64,000 bases of DNA from Mya arenaria (taxonomy: Eukaryota; Mollusca; Bivalvia; Myida; Myidae): the NCBI RefSeq assembly GCF_026914265.1, contig NC_069126.1:34639225-34703224 (forward strand), written 5' to 3'. Made by a program: the position numbers and the translations under genes. How positions within the stretch are numbered: the stretch's first letter is position 1; each line of letters opens with the position of its first letter. The notes under the pieces are model-generated. The model was not told the DNA's origin. It saw only the letters and a list, made by a program, of their open reading frames with translations, and did not search any database. This document shows, one piece after another, positions 46,590-59,200 of this stretch.

Positions 46590-47839
46590 TAAACTAGCTA
46601 GTGTGAAATGCGGCCCAAGTAAGGCCCTATAATTTTTGTATAGGGAAAACACCCCTTTCGGGGTGATAAATACGACCATGTATAATTTTAATTATTCCTT
46701 TATTCATTATTAAATTTCGTTCGAGCGTTCCGACCGTAAACTTATTTGGTAATAGTGTAAATAATTGTATAGGGTAAAACACGGCCCTTTTTGGTGAAAT
46801 ACGACTCTCGATATGTTGAAAAAAATATATTCATTGTCGAATTACATCGAAGTTCGGCTTATGAAAAAGAAAACAAAATGCATACGAAAAATACCCTACC
46901 AATACAGCTATCATAGTACAGTATCAATATGCTTTAAAATATGCAAGTTTGAAAAATGAGCGTAGATTTCAGTCTTTGGCGACAAAGTTTTTCCCAATGA
47001 AGATCCTATGGTCCTATTTATTTTATCTAAAATTTAATTTCGAAATTAAGAAAAAAGTTAAGGAAATATATGATTCAAAATCGTAGAATGCTTGCGAAGT
47101 CAACCATATATAAGAATATTATAAAGTTGTCATGGATCACGGCTATATTTATGCTAGCTATTTTTATGTCGTGACCCAAAATACACTACTGATAATGTTT
47201 CTATTTGTGTGAATCAATTCCTAATCACCCAATATTTAGAAATCAATTTTATGATTGCCTTTGCGTCGTTGTATTGTCGATATTAAATTTAATATCTTGT
47301 ATTTCTTTCCCGCTAAGCACTCGGAAAACAGCTCATTTGTTAATGCACGTGTATTACAAATAAAGATTATTGTATCTTGTATCTTGCCTTGTTCTGGTGA
47401 TACAAAGGAAAGTGCCGGTGCTTTAAAGAACCAAGCGGTTGCATGCTTCGCACACGGATCTCTTGTCACAGATCACTCTGTTTCTTCAAATGTTCATATA
47501 AATTGACTGGGAAGTGCAGTCACTTCTATCTCATCTTACTAAGTTCATTAACCACAACACATGTAGTTATAGCATCATGGCAGTTCCAAGTCATAATGCA
47601 GCTAATGATCACGGGCAGAACTTGATAAAAATAAACATAAGTGATCCTTCCATAGCGAAATTTAGCGAAATTCCATTGAACTGTTTGATTTGCATACGTA
47701 TAACGCCTCATCTAGTCAAGTACCTAATTGATTTACTAAGAGTAAGTGTTTGCCCAGTGTTATCTAGTATATTGACAGCATTTCTGACCAAGCGCTTCAA
47801 AGACAACGATCCCAACCGGTGATACAGCTCTTCAACGAT
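46590..47839. other. Non-coding stretch
   Basis: No supported gene. The frame 47514-47822 leads into the minisatellite but has no recognisable domain. Confidence 0.3.
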
Positions 47840-47844
47840 CAAGT

Positions 47845-49075
47845 CTTTCTTTACACAACCAAGCGCTGGAACGACCATGACTCCAACCCCGCGAGCCTGT
47901 ATTTCAACGACCATGACTCCAATCCCCCGACCTAGCGCTCCAACGACCAACGTCTCTCATCACACGACCTAGCGTTTCAACGACCATGACTCCAATCCCG
48001 CGACCTAGCGCTCCAACGACCAACATCTCTCATCACACGGCCCAGCTTTTCAACGACCATGACTCCAATCCCGCGACCTAGCGCTCAAACAACAACTTCT
48101 CTCATCACACGACCTAGCGCTGGAACGACCATTACTCCAAGCCCGCGAGCCTGCGTTTCAACGTCCATGACTCTAATCCCGCAATCTAGCGCTTCAAAGA
48201 CCACGTCTCTCATCAGACGACCCAGTGTTTCATCGACCATGACTCCAAACCCGCGAGCTAGCTCCAACAACAACGTCTCTCATCACACGACCCAGCATTT
48301 AAACGTACATGACTCCAATCCCGCGATCTTATGCTTCAAAGACCACGTCTCTTTTCACACGACCCAGCAATTCAACGACCATGACTCCATTCCCTAGTCT
48401 TAGCACTCCAACGACCACGTCTCTCACTACACGTTTCAACGACCATGACTCCAATCCCGCGACATAGCGCTCTAACGACCACGTCTTTCATTACACGACC
48501 CAGCGTTTCAACAACCATGACTCTATTCCCGTGTCCAAGCGCTCAAACGACCACGTCTTTCAATGCACGCCCCATCGTTTCAACGACCATGACTCCATTA
48601 CCGCGACCTAGCGCTCTAACGACCACGTCTCTCATCACACGACCCGGCGTTTCAACAACCATGACTCCATTCCAGTGTCCAAGCGCTCCAACGACCACGT
48701 CTCTCAATGCACGACCCAGCGTTTCAACGACCATGACTCCATTCCCGCGACCTAGCGCTCTAACGACCACGTCTCTCATTACACGGCCCAGCGTTTCAAC
48801 AACCATGACTCCAATCCAGTGTCCAAGCGCTCCAACGACCAAGTCTCTCAATGCACGACCCAGCGTTTCAACGACTATGACTCCAATCCCGCGACCTAGC
48901 GCTCTAACGACCAAGTCTCTCATCAAACGACCCAGCGCTCTAACGACCCTGACTCTAACCCCGCAACCGAGCGCTCAAACGCCTCGTCTCTCGTCACGCG
49001 ACCCAGCGCCGGAACGACCATGACTCCAAGCCCGCGAGCCTGCGTTTCAACGTCCACGAAACGAGTCCCATGGCC
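47845..49075 (+). repeat. 72-bp minisatellite made of two 36-bp half-units
   Basis: ATGACTCC recurs at 48589, 48661 and 48733, giving a 72-bp period. Each unit is a 36-bp half beginning ACGACCATGACTCCA followed by a 36-bp half beginning ACGACCACGTCTCTCA. The halves are homologous (shared ACGACC, ...C.CGACC(C/T)AGCG). Since 72 is a multiple of three, several frames stay open and one encodes Thr/Ser/Pro-rich 12-residue repeats (TTMTPIPRPSAL / TTTSLITRPSVS). The reading frame is not continuous across the array: frames change near 48400 and 49020. I therefore annotate a repeat rather than a mucin-like gene. Confidence 0.85.
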
Positions 49076-49732
49076 CAGTGAAAAAAAAACACAACGGAGA
49101 AACAATGTCGACTTTGACAGAATAATGAAATGGATTAAATCAATGGTCCATCTAGAATGGACATACTTGATAATGTGCATCCTGAACAGATTCTGGGATT
49201 CAGAAGTTGTTGTTTGTCGTAAACAAAGAATATCGAGGGATATATGTGGATCAAGGAAGCAAACATGTAAGAATAACAGACGGAATCTGTTAAATAAAGC
49301 CATGCAGAATGTTAAACAAATGAACCAATGAGATCGGTGTGACCCCCGTTGACGCCATGGGTTCTTCGTTGTCCGTTTATATTTTTTGTCTTAAATTAGG
49401 GTTTACAGTCAAATTACACAACAAACAGGTTGACGTATAAAGTTTCCCGAACAACCGCTTTGTTTTTTTCTTCAAATTTGCCTAGTAATAAATTGTCCTC
49501 ATTTGGAGGTCGCAGGTAGAATTTCCTTGGTTGGAGGTGTTTCGTACGCATTTTTCGGGTGTGTCAATGACCCTGGTTGGCGGTGTTTTGTTTTAAAATG
49601 TTTACGTATTTAAAACTCTACCCATATGGCTTTAAGTGCATTTAACACATTGACGTGATTTTTTTTAAAAATACACCCTGGAAAATGGTGTCCTCAATTG
49701 GATGTGAAATATTGCATGTCCTCAGTTGGCGG
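49076..49732. other. Non-coding with recurring TTGGAGGT motifs
   Basis: TTGTCCTCATTTGGAGGT (49493), CCTTGGTTGGAGGTG (49525), CCCTGGTTGGCGGTG (49572), TGTCCTCAATTGGATGTG (49690) and TGTCCTCAGTTGGCGGTG (49719) share the motif of the duplicated introns at 25.7 and 40.3 kb. No gene recognised. Confidence 0.5.
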
Positions 49733-49735
49733 TGC

Positions 49736-49934
49736 TTGTGAGTGAGCGAGCGAGCGAACGCGCGCGCGAGTGAGGGAGTGAGTGAGTGAGTGAGTGAGTG
49801 AGTGAGTGAGTGAGTGAGTGAGTGAGTGAGTGAGTGAGTGAGTGCGTAAGTGCGTGCGTGAGTGAGTGAGTGAGTGAGTGAGTGAGTGAGTGAGTGAGTG
49901 AGTGAGTGAGTGAGTGAGTGAGTGAGTGAGTGAG

Positions 49935-50010
<76 letters not shown>

Positions 50011-50167
50011 TGAGTGAGTGAGTGAGTGAGTGAGTGAGTGAGTGAGTGAGTGAGTGAGTGAGTGAGTGAGTGAGTGAGTGAGTGAGTGAGTGAGTGAGTG
50101 AGTGAGTGAGTGAGTGAGTGAGTGAGTGAGTGAGTGAGTGAGTGAAATAAATAAATAAATAAATAAA
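49736..50167. repeat. GTGA/GTGC tetranucleotide microsatellite, with AAAT tail
   Basis: About 410 bases of GTGA repeats are interrupted by a block of ~19 GTGC repeats (about 49936-50010). They are followed directly by five AAAT units (50145-50167). The left edge has mixed GAGC/GCGC variants. The 183-codon Leu-Thr-His-Ser frame on the minus strand is purely the repeat. Confidence 0.95.
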
Positions 50168-51080
50168 CGGAATAGTCGGTACATACGCAACACTATGAGT
50201 CTTTACTCAGGGCAACGAATGGTTCAAACATGTTTTAATTATGTGTTTTAGTATCGTGTATGAGGAAAGACCTCTCTTCTTGTACTTAGCTCAATCATAT
50301 CCATAACACTCCAAAACATGTGAAAATAATATAGGGTACTGGTTTGTGGCATATTAATTGCCTGAAAGAATTTAACTTAAATAAATGACATCAATTGTTC
50401 TTATGTTATGTGCAACATAGTCTCAAAATACGTAGTTTCATTTAAATTGAAGAACGCGGCAAAGAATTATTTTATGCAAAATAACGGCTATGTTGCTGCT
50501 GGTGATTACGTAAGATCTAGTTAATGACATCATCAACGGCAAACAAAACAAAGCAGTCAGTTATACCGTCCATTTATTAGATGAGTGTAGACATTTTCAA
50601 TCTCAATTGCATAATAATGAGTTAAGAGCATGCGTTTAACATAATTGTACATCAGATGTAAATTTGGTCAAATTTAATCATATTTAATCAAGCGTTGGTC
50701 GATTTAATTTGTTTTCTACATTGTTTTGCAGTATTAAAACATTATTCATTTTATTAAATGTTTGAACTGAAACATGAGAATATAATAAAATAGAAATAAT
50801 AATATAAGAAGACTATTCCTCGACAGGCCGGCGTAAGAATGACAGTTTACCTCATCAACGATCAAAGCGGTGCGTGTTGGGCAGCAAAAAGGGTTTAATT
50901 TCGAAAAGAAAATAATTAAAATACCAATTTATTCCCGAAAAAAAAGCATAAAGTAATAAAACATGTTTCGATTTCAGTGTAAGATTGCATGTTATTTCAC
51001 TGGTTAAATATAATTCCATCTTACACTGAAAGCAAAAACATCCACGATGTTTCTGTATATAAAAGTATCCTTCAATACAA
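50168..51080. other. Non-coding stretch with one perfect 14-bp hairpin
   Basis: TTTCAGTGTAAGAT (50972-50985) and ATCTTACACTGAAA (51018-51031) are perfect inverted repeats. Otherwise no gene or repeat recognised. Confidence 0.4.
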
Positions 51081-51083
51081 TGT

Positions 51084-51640
51084 TGTGTAGGTTTAAGGGT
51101 TTGTTTGGCTATATATGGGCTCTGTTGTTGCCACAATGTGGTCTATTTGGCACTGAGTAGTCTAACCGAGAGTTGCACATGGGTTTGTTTGTCTTTGAAT
51201 GGGCTTGATGGTTGCGAATGGATGGTCCATTTAGAACAATGTCGTCCAAATTAGACTTACTCGTGTATTTTTGTGGCTCTTACTGTGCTTTTTGATGTGG
51301 TCTTTTTGGCAATTATTACGCTTAAATAGAGCTGCTCATGGATTCGTTTGGCTCTGAATACGCTTTATAGTCACCAAATATCTAGAATACTTGGTATTAA
51401 AGAGGCTAAGTTAGAGCTTCACATAGATTTATTTGGCTCTGAATAGGCTTGACAGATGTCAGTCTGTAGTCTAGTTGGTATTGTATTGAAAAGACATTAA
51501 AGAACAGCACATTGCTTAATTTCGTAATGGTTTGGTGTTGAAGAGCTACCTATTCAGTGGTACAATTGACTCTCGATCAACTTGATTGTTGATTCAATGG
51601 GATTTACTGGTCGCTGAATTCGCTTGGATAGGACCTGTTT
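51084..51640 (+). repeat. Degenerate ~84-bp tandem repeat
   Basis: GGGTTTGTTTGTCTTTGAAT (51181), GATTCGTTTGGCTCTGAATA (51342) and GATTTATTTGGCTCTGAATA (51426), with related words near 51095, 51262 and 51590, indicate an old tandem of about 80-85 bp. There is no conserved open frame. Confidence 0.55.
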
Positions 51641-53368
51641 GGGATTCATTAAAACACTAAATGGTCTAAGATATGGGTGTGGTTTATAAGATTGGCTTTA
51701 TAGACCCTCTAAATGGTATGTTTGGTACAAAGGAAAAGGCAAAAGGTTTATTGAATGCAATGAAGACAATAATTTGGACTTTAAAAAGCGACAGACTGTG
51801 TCTCAATGTCGTCCGCCCTGTTTCCAAAACGGAACGACACACGCTGTCCGAGAGAACATAGAGGGCATTTTGGGCATATCGAAGCACAAAAGGGCACCGA
51901 GCGATTGTTCAGAAGGCAGCTGTCACTTGAATAGACGTCTTTTTAAATCTAACTTCTGAATACAGGTATTTTGCTGATTGTGAAAATTACTTAAATGACA
52001 TTACTAGGCACAAACACTAGGAAAAAGCGGTGTTGCTAAACCACACACGCTTAATGGATACATGTGTTGGTAGCAATTCCACCGATTTAACGGATTCGAA
52101 CTTTTTTGGCAGTAAAAACAAGTATGTTTGCAATTTTAAAGAAATATATATCATAGTTGATAGTGTAGTAATATATTTGTCATTTTACTCAAATAATGCA
52201 ATTTCAGTGACAAAACAAAACAGAACAAAACAGAACTTTTATAAACCAGCAGCCAATTGTATAAAACTCGATAGGTTATCCTGATTTTATTTTGTGAATA
52301 GTTTGCACAACAAAGTAATTTGAATATTCAACAGTAATCATTGGATCAATTTTGACAAATCAATACACATTTTGCCTAACTTTGACAAACCAAAGAATAA
52401 ACCAGTTTTGTATTATTGACTGCAGAAGGCCACCAAATTTTTCATATTGGCGACAAAATAAAAACATTCATACATTTTATATATCGAAATAACAAACAAA
52501 ATATTCAAAGTAAGATAATTCTTCATACTATCTGATATCATATGAATTATGAAAAAAGCAATTTCAAATGGCGTCATTTTCAATTTAAACATACATAATG
52601 TTTTATTTTACCTTAATCGATAACACACTGTACAAGATACTAAACATTATTTAAAATAACAATAACTGTAATATGCATTATAGAGGAAGTTTAACATATA
52701 GCAAATGATATAAAAATTTACAAATTATAATATTTACACAATGTAGCAAACAATACTACAAATAAGATAGTTGTCATCCAAATTTTCACCATATGTACTA
52801 ATAATTATTTATGCATTTAGCTTGTTTTTTCGTTTCATATCATTATATACATATGTAATTTTCTTATACTAAATTAGATTTCTATACATTAAACTAGTAG
52901 TTTCATGCGCTTTGCTAAGAAGATGGATAACATACACTAACATAGAGTTACTTTATCACACACAAAAAGTCCTATGGATTGACACAGAGTTAGAAGTTCA
53001 AGCAAGAATAAAACATCTGATTGCATTAGACATAATATTGTTGTTTCTTCAAAATTCAAAAGAAAAATAAAACATACTAAGATTTTTCAAAGCCGATTGG
53101 TTTCCTGTATTAAACAACTCAACTAATGAAAACATACATGGACATGGTTTGTAGTACACAGGTATATCTAATTCTCTCATATTCATCAACTAGTATTTAC
53201 AAACAGAACAGAACATGCATATACGCTCTTGAAAATGTGTTTATTGCGCTGTTTCTTATAATCAATATATGTGAATATAGCCTCAGTTTACACACAGACA
53301 TTCGAAATTGTAAAATTTAACCCGACTTGACATGTATACTGGTTGTATACAATATAATTTACTTAATT
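51641..53368. other. Non-coding, very AT-rich
   Basis: No supported gene. Short frames near 51673-51959 lack domain or splice support. ACAAAACAGAACAAAACAGA near 52210 is a small microrepeat. Confidence 0.3.
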
Positions 53369-53378
53369 AAAAGCGTTC

Positions 53379-53410
<32 letters not shown>

Positions 53411-53475
53411 GTGCGTGCGTGCGTGCGTGCGTGCGTGCGTATATGTGTATGTGCGTGTGCATGCGTGCGAGGATG
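53369..53475. repeat. GT / GCGT microsatellite
   Basis: A GT run of about 18 bases or more is followed by seven GCGT units and mixed GTGC/ATGT words. Non-coding, downstream of the phosphatase gene. Confidence 0.9.
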
Positions 53476-53821
53476 GAAGGTTGGATGGATATATTGATTT
53501 ATGAATGCATACATATGCATGTATGCCATATACATCGAGTGAATAGTTTCTTTTAAATATTTACAAGTCGTGCTTAAATATGTACATCAAGAGAGAGGTT
53601 GTACAATCAGCATGTGTTATTACCAATTTTCTTTGAATTGTTTGCGGTATATGGAATACAATATTTCCATAACACATATTTGAAGCGAATAAGATAAATA
53701 CCCGGACGCTTATAACTAAGAATTTAAGTACAAAACAGATCTATATAACTGCAAAAGTTAATACTAGCTACAAGTTTTAAATAAAAACATAAAATTTTAG
53801 TGATTTCAGGAAAAATGTTAA

Positions 53822-53827
53822 TTTATT
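53822..53827 (-). promoter_or_regulatory. Candidate polyadenylation signal AATAAA
   Basis: TTTATT on the plus strand is AATAAA on the minus strand, about 430 bases after the phosphatase stop codon. It is the most plausible 3' processing signal seen close to the gene, but AT-rich sequence makes chance matches common. Confidence 0.35.
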
Positions 53828-54256
53828 TTCTAATAATGTATTATTTTTAAGGCTGCATGTTATTTATAACATAAATCTCGAATATCTAGACAAATGTTAT
53901 TTGCTCCAGTTTTCAGAAAATGCTTCCTTTAAAAGCTGGACCGCACCTCGAGTATAAATGTAATTTTTTTGCGATCAATACGATTCCTGAATCACGCACT
54001 ATTTGTAACATGTGGTACTTGATTTTGCACAAGATTTGAAACCAAATGTTAAAATAACCGTGGATGACTCCTAAATAACACTTATTTCGTCTCCTGGTGG
54101 TCATATGAGTTGTCGATTTTAAGTTTGTCCTCTCTCACTAGGTGTGTGATTCTAAAAAAACGACCATGATTATGCAACTGCTTGATTCCATTGAGTCACT
54201 TTGTCCCATATATATGCGCATTCATATCATTTTTTGAAATCAGGTATTGCCTGATT

Positions 54257-54394
54257 TTATAGGAGCTTTGGAAGTGTCATGTTTACGTATTCTTGATCTT
54301 CTCTTTCTTCTGTAAGTCTTTCTCTGCTCCTTAGATATTCTGAGACTATTTCATGACAAAATGTGTACTGCTCCTGTAAAGAAAATCACGATTT

Positions 54395-54447
<53 letters not shown>

Positions 54448-56246
54448 TATCATCTATCTATCTATTACATAAATTCCAAATTACCATGTCTGTTACGGCT
54501 GCCTTGCGCCTGTGTTTCACGAGCCTGACCGTGTCCGCTATTGCAACTTCATTGTCGGTTTTGATTCGGTCAACAGTGCACAAAAGTGCTGCAAACAGAC
54601 CACTGCGCGAGTACCCATCGCTGAAAATAACAAGCAATTAATACGGTTTTTATGGACGAAAAACGTCTTATATCTCGCAATAAATTTTCAAGTTAAAGTT
54701 TACAAGAAAAAATGCGACTTATTACTTTTAGCAACTTGTCAAATGTACATGTATATTTTTGGGGCAAAATCATACAATATCGAAACCTAGATCATGACCA
54801 AGGTCGTTAATGAAATCACCTACTGGCATTGAACGACAGCAGGTCCTGCAATACTGCTGATCGTCTGGAGGAAGTCGGCCAATGTTTCTCGTTCACAGAG
54901 ATTCAAATATCCAGGCCACCCTGTGAACTGATGTACCACCGTTTGTTTGCTTTGACGCTACGCAATAGAAAGTGTCAACATGTATATAAATTACGAGAAA
55001 CAAGGGCCTATGTACTTCAGTTGTCTTTTTTTAATTAATAACATATTACCTTCTCTGCAAGCGTTATATCTATTATCCGAGTGGTACAGTTCGTTGCCTC
55101 ATCCACGGATAAAAGACTGATGACAAATGGTCCCAAACAAAGAGGATTCTTGTTGTGGGGCCAATAGCAATGACGCTGAAAAGGAAAAGGTAGTTTCTTA
55201 CTGTCACAACTTGTTTGTAGACATTTGATTGTTGACCCTCTTTGTTGTTAAATTGATTATTGTCATTTTGTATCTCTCTTCTTCTACAAGATATGTATAC
55301 ATACCTCGTTGTTTTCTTCGTCAAGTAAAACAACATCCCTAATGTTGTGGTCCCACAAAAGCCGAACAAAGTCCTTGACAGTATTTTGCAACGGAAACTG
55401 CGTAACGATATACTTTTCATTTTCTCGGTAGGTCTGAAATTTATATATATAAAAAAACGCTTACATTGACTGTGCAGCGATTTGAATCACACATGCATAA
55501 CAATTGCTGTCACAATAATTGAGCTACATACAATTTGAATGTGATTTATAAGTGTATTGTTTATTGGCTCGTAAGAGGAAATGCATTTAAACTTTCAAAT
55601 ATTTCTATATGATATGCTCAATGTTTTCAAACCGGAATATACACAGCATTTATGAAATCATTTCCAGAAGAAAGCAGTGGTCTGTAGATGTCATCTGAAA
55701 CATAATACGATAAAGAACTATTATTAATTACAAAGGTTCTTTTTCTGAGTTTTCTCGCAAGTTCTTTTTACCAAGAAATGTCTACAATTAAGTTATTCCT
55801 AGCTCTTATGGCTAAACAGAAAAATCCTCACGCTCAGTCATCGTGAAAGACGCTCGTAGAAATACTTCAGGTCACCCCATGATGTCTGATTCTTGTATTG
55901 GTGTCATTTTTTAACTCGAAAATGACTTATTATACATTATTTTTAGATAACATTTCAGAATGAATTAATAAAACATTTACTATTTTTAAGCAATGACGGC
56001 AAACAAATCGTAAGGTTTTACGGATTCAAATTAACGGCTATATTAAACCAGACTTGTCAAAGTTTACGAATAATTTATATATTTTTATATTAATATTTCT
56101 TAATAAATTTATTATCTGAACATACCTGGTATGACATTCATATCAATTGATTTGCACATGTTTTCCGGTAATAGACCGTCCGGCATTCTGTTAAAATCAA
56201 AGTCGCTTTCCTCTGTTTTGACACTCGCGATCGATTCTGTAATTGC
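54257..56246 (-). CDS. Phosphatase exons: divergent second PTP domain D2 and C-terminus
   Basis: Seven exons from 56246 to 54257. The PTP fold is recognisable: DDIYRPLLSSGNDFINAVYI, KYIVTQFPLQNTVKDFVRLL, RHCYWPHNK, HQFTGWPGYLN, VVQCHDGYSRSGLF and EQYTFCHEIVSEYL. The CX5R loop (C-HDGYS-R) is kept, but the WPD Asp is Gly (WPG), the NRY recognition loop is missing (CKSIDMNVIPDD), and SAG is HDG. This is the usual state of receptor-phosphatase D2 domains, which act as regulatory or scaffold modules. The tail ends EDQEYVNMTLPKLL, containing one candidate phosphotyrosine (EYVNM). Confidence 0.95.
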
Positions 56247-59200
56247 CTATAAGAGCAAAAATGTGTAATGTGTAATATGTGTGCGTATATTAAGGAAAAG
56301 ATAATAACTCACATAAAAATAATGTCCCGTAGAACAAAAAAAAATAACATATTGTTATGTAGCTCCTTAAACATATATCTAGCAGATTAACACGAATATT
56401 AATATCAAAAACAAAATGTGCATACTTTAAACTCCTTGTTCAATGTTTTGTCTTCTGCCACAGTTGACTGTAACCTCAAACTCTTTTCAGGATTGATAAT
56501 CTGTCCAATGGGGTCTAGCAGCTCCGTAATAACTTCATGCAGATACAGATACTGCTCCTAGAATATGAATTAAGACATTGGCTTAACTCCAGTTTTAGAG
56601 AAAATGGCAACTTATAATATTAAGATCGAATTGAACGATGTTTCTAACCTTTGTCTGTACCATGCTTATCCGTTGCTCCCTTAAAACATTCACAGTTTCT
56701 GGAACATTCAGTTTCCCATCAACCTTTCCTTGTTCATAGAGGACGTCTAAGGCAATGAAGGACCCAGTCCTTCCTACACCGGCGCTGAAGTTATACCAAC
56801 GGCTTTCAGATGATGTATTGTACCATGATTGAAAGGGATGTTAATAACAATAAGGTCTGAGATTGTATACCTGATACAACTTGAATAAGAAAAACAGGAG
56901 TTTGATATTTTAGTCTATTGAATTATGAAAGTAAGCCTTCATCCAAAACCTTAATTGACTTGTACAGTGCAAGTAAGAAAAATTAATTAGACAACAGAAT
57001 AAGCAATCTCAGAACAGAAAACAGATTTTTATTTTGTTTGGTACTGTTCGACAAGAAATGCATGTATCAATCAGTAATAGATAGAAGAGATCGATAGCAA
57101 CCTGCAATGCACCATCCATGGCGTGTATTCCACAAACTTGCTTTGTCTAACTTTTCTCCAGAACTGCACTAAAGATAAAGCCGTCCCTGGCACATTTTTG
57201 TCGGGCCATGATGTGTAATGAAACTGAATCAATTGCCGTTCATATCGTGTTTCTTCCTACATAAGATTTGTTTAATATGTCAAAAATACCTTTACTTCAG
57301 TGACAAATACTAAAGACTCAATACAAAATAAAATAATATATAGGTTTTACTGTAGTATGATGGTTGTATATTGGGTCTCCCCGGTATATACAAGAAATAC
57401 ATTGCAAACGGATGTTAAAATTTGATCATGTGAAGAAACTTCTCCTTACCATGTTGTATGTGAAATGTCTAACAACAAAGTCAGCGTACTCTTCAACTTG
57501 GTCAAGTTTGACATGACACTTTCCGTATATAGCACGATCATCCGGCCAATATTTGAAACACTTTTTCTGCAATTAAATATTTGACACTAAATGCAGTCAT
57601 ATTACATATTCAACTTAATGCATAGTCATATTGCATCTACAACTTAATGCATAGTCATATTGCATCTACCACTTAATGCATAGTCATATTGCATCTTCAA
57701 TTCTTCATTTATCAAACTGATTTGTTAGGTATTAGTTACTACCATTGTTATCACGACATTGTATACCTACAGGGTGAATGTTAAAAATATAGTTTTAATG
57801 GCACACGTCTTTTGTACAGAATCTTTCTGACTACTTTCTGGATACTACTATGGCTTTTACAGTTTTAAATAAAACAATATTTACGTTAGATATAATATGA
57901 TATGCAATGTATATATTGAATGTCATATGTCAGAAGAAATGAACAAGAATCTCGTCTGTTTTAGAGTTAAGGCCAAACTATAAAGTATAATGCTTCGAAA
58001 GACATAACAACACTATTACTTCCAATTTTTGCACGAAAAAAAAACCGGTAAGATTCTTACTCGACTTCAAATGAAGGATATTAATGACAGATCAGGGCAT
58101 TCAAAAGTTACTTTTTTCAACATACCTTTCCGACTTCCATAATATTTGTAACCATGACAATAATTTTGATATCTTCCGAATGAATCATTCTCCAAGTATC
58201 GCTTATTGTATTTTCGAGAGGTCCTGAAAAATTAAACAGTTTAATTTTAAGAGTGTAAACAAAATAGTATATGTACCTTTGATACATTGATATTAAGTAA
58301 GAAACAAACTCAATAAATATTTCATCAACAAATACGGCTATTTACCTTGGGCAGCTATATATTTCCTTGGTTTACAGTATCCCTATGAAAAATGCAATCA
58401 GTTTATTAAAAATTAATGATGTCATTGAACAATAACTTGTACCCTCATTTCATGTTTAATCATCTAACTGTAGGATTTCCATGAAGATACACGATAAATG
58501 GACAAGAAACGTGTCATAAAATTAATACTACTATAATTTAATAATTATAATCATGATTTGACGCTTATTTCTCGACCGCAGACGAATATCGTGTCCATAC
58601 ATATGGAACATAATATAATGCCTAAACATTTGACGTTTTTTAATTTTGTCATTAAATTATTTGATTGCTAATTTCGTTTGGTCTGAACAGCGAACATGAA
58701 CAATTGCACTTAATACGCTACTTAGATATTGAGCAAATATTGAGAGAGAAAAAGACACTTACATCAATGTAACTTGCGTTAATGAAATCAGAGTCTGGAT
58801 CCCCTCTTAAGAAAGGAAGGACCACTCGACTTGCATCGTCTGAAATGACTGATAAATTAACTATCGCAAACATATAAATGTTTACAACGCGTATTTGAAA
58901 ACATATCAATAAGCAGTCAAATAAACTGAAGAGAAAACATATGTAAGCGGACTTAAAATACATTAAAAATTGGCATCAAAAGGTTAACAACTTGCTACAT
59001 ACATGGGTAAACACTCCTGTATCTATTTTTTGCAACATTATTTGGCTTCAGTGCTGCTTTTGTGTCGTATTTAAGGCCCACTTGCAAAGTCTGAAAAACA
59101 AGAGTATATGAACCTCGCCCACATTCGACATATATAAGCTTCCTGCCTATAATCCAATATTATCAATTATCAATTATTTCAAATTTGGAATAACTTTTGA

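Noticed and set aside
48445..49023. Mucin-like gene of 192 residues
   Set aside because: It is the 72-bp minisatellite read in one of several open frames; the frame is not continuous across the array and the antisense frame is open too.
49642..50193. 183-codon frame encoding Leu-Thr-His-Ser repeats (minus)
   Set aside because: Pure translation of the GTGA/GTGC microsatellite; no start context, splice sites or non-repeat coding sequence.
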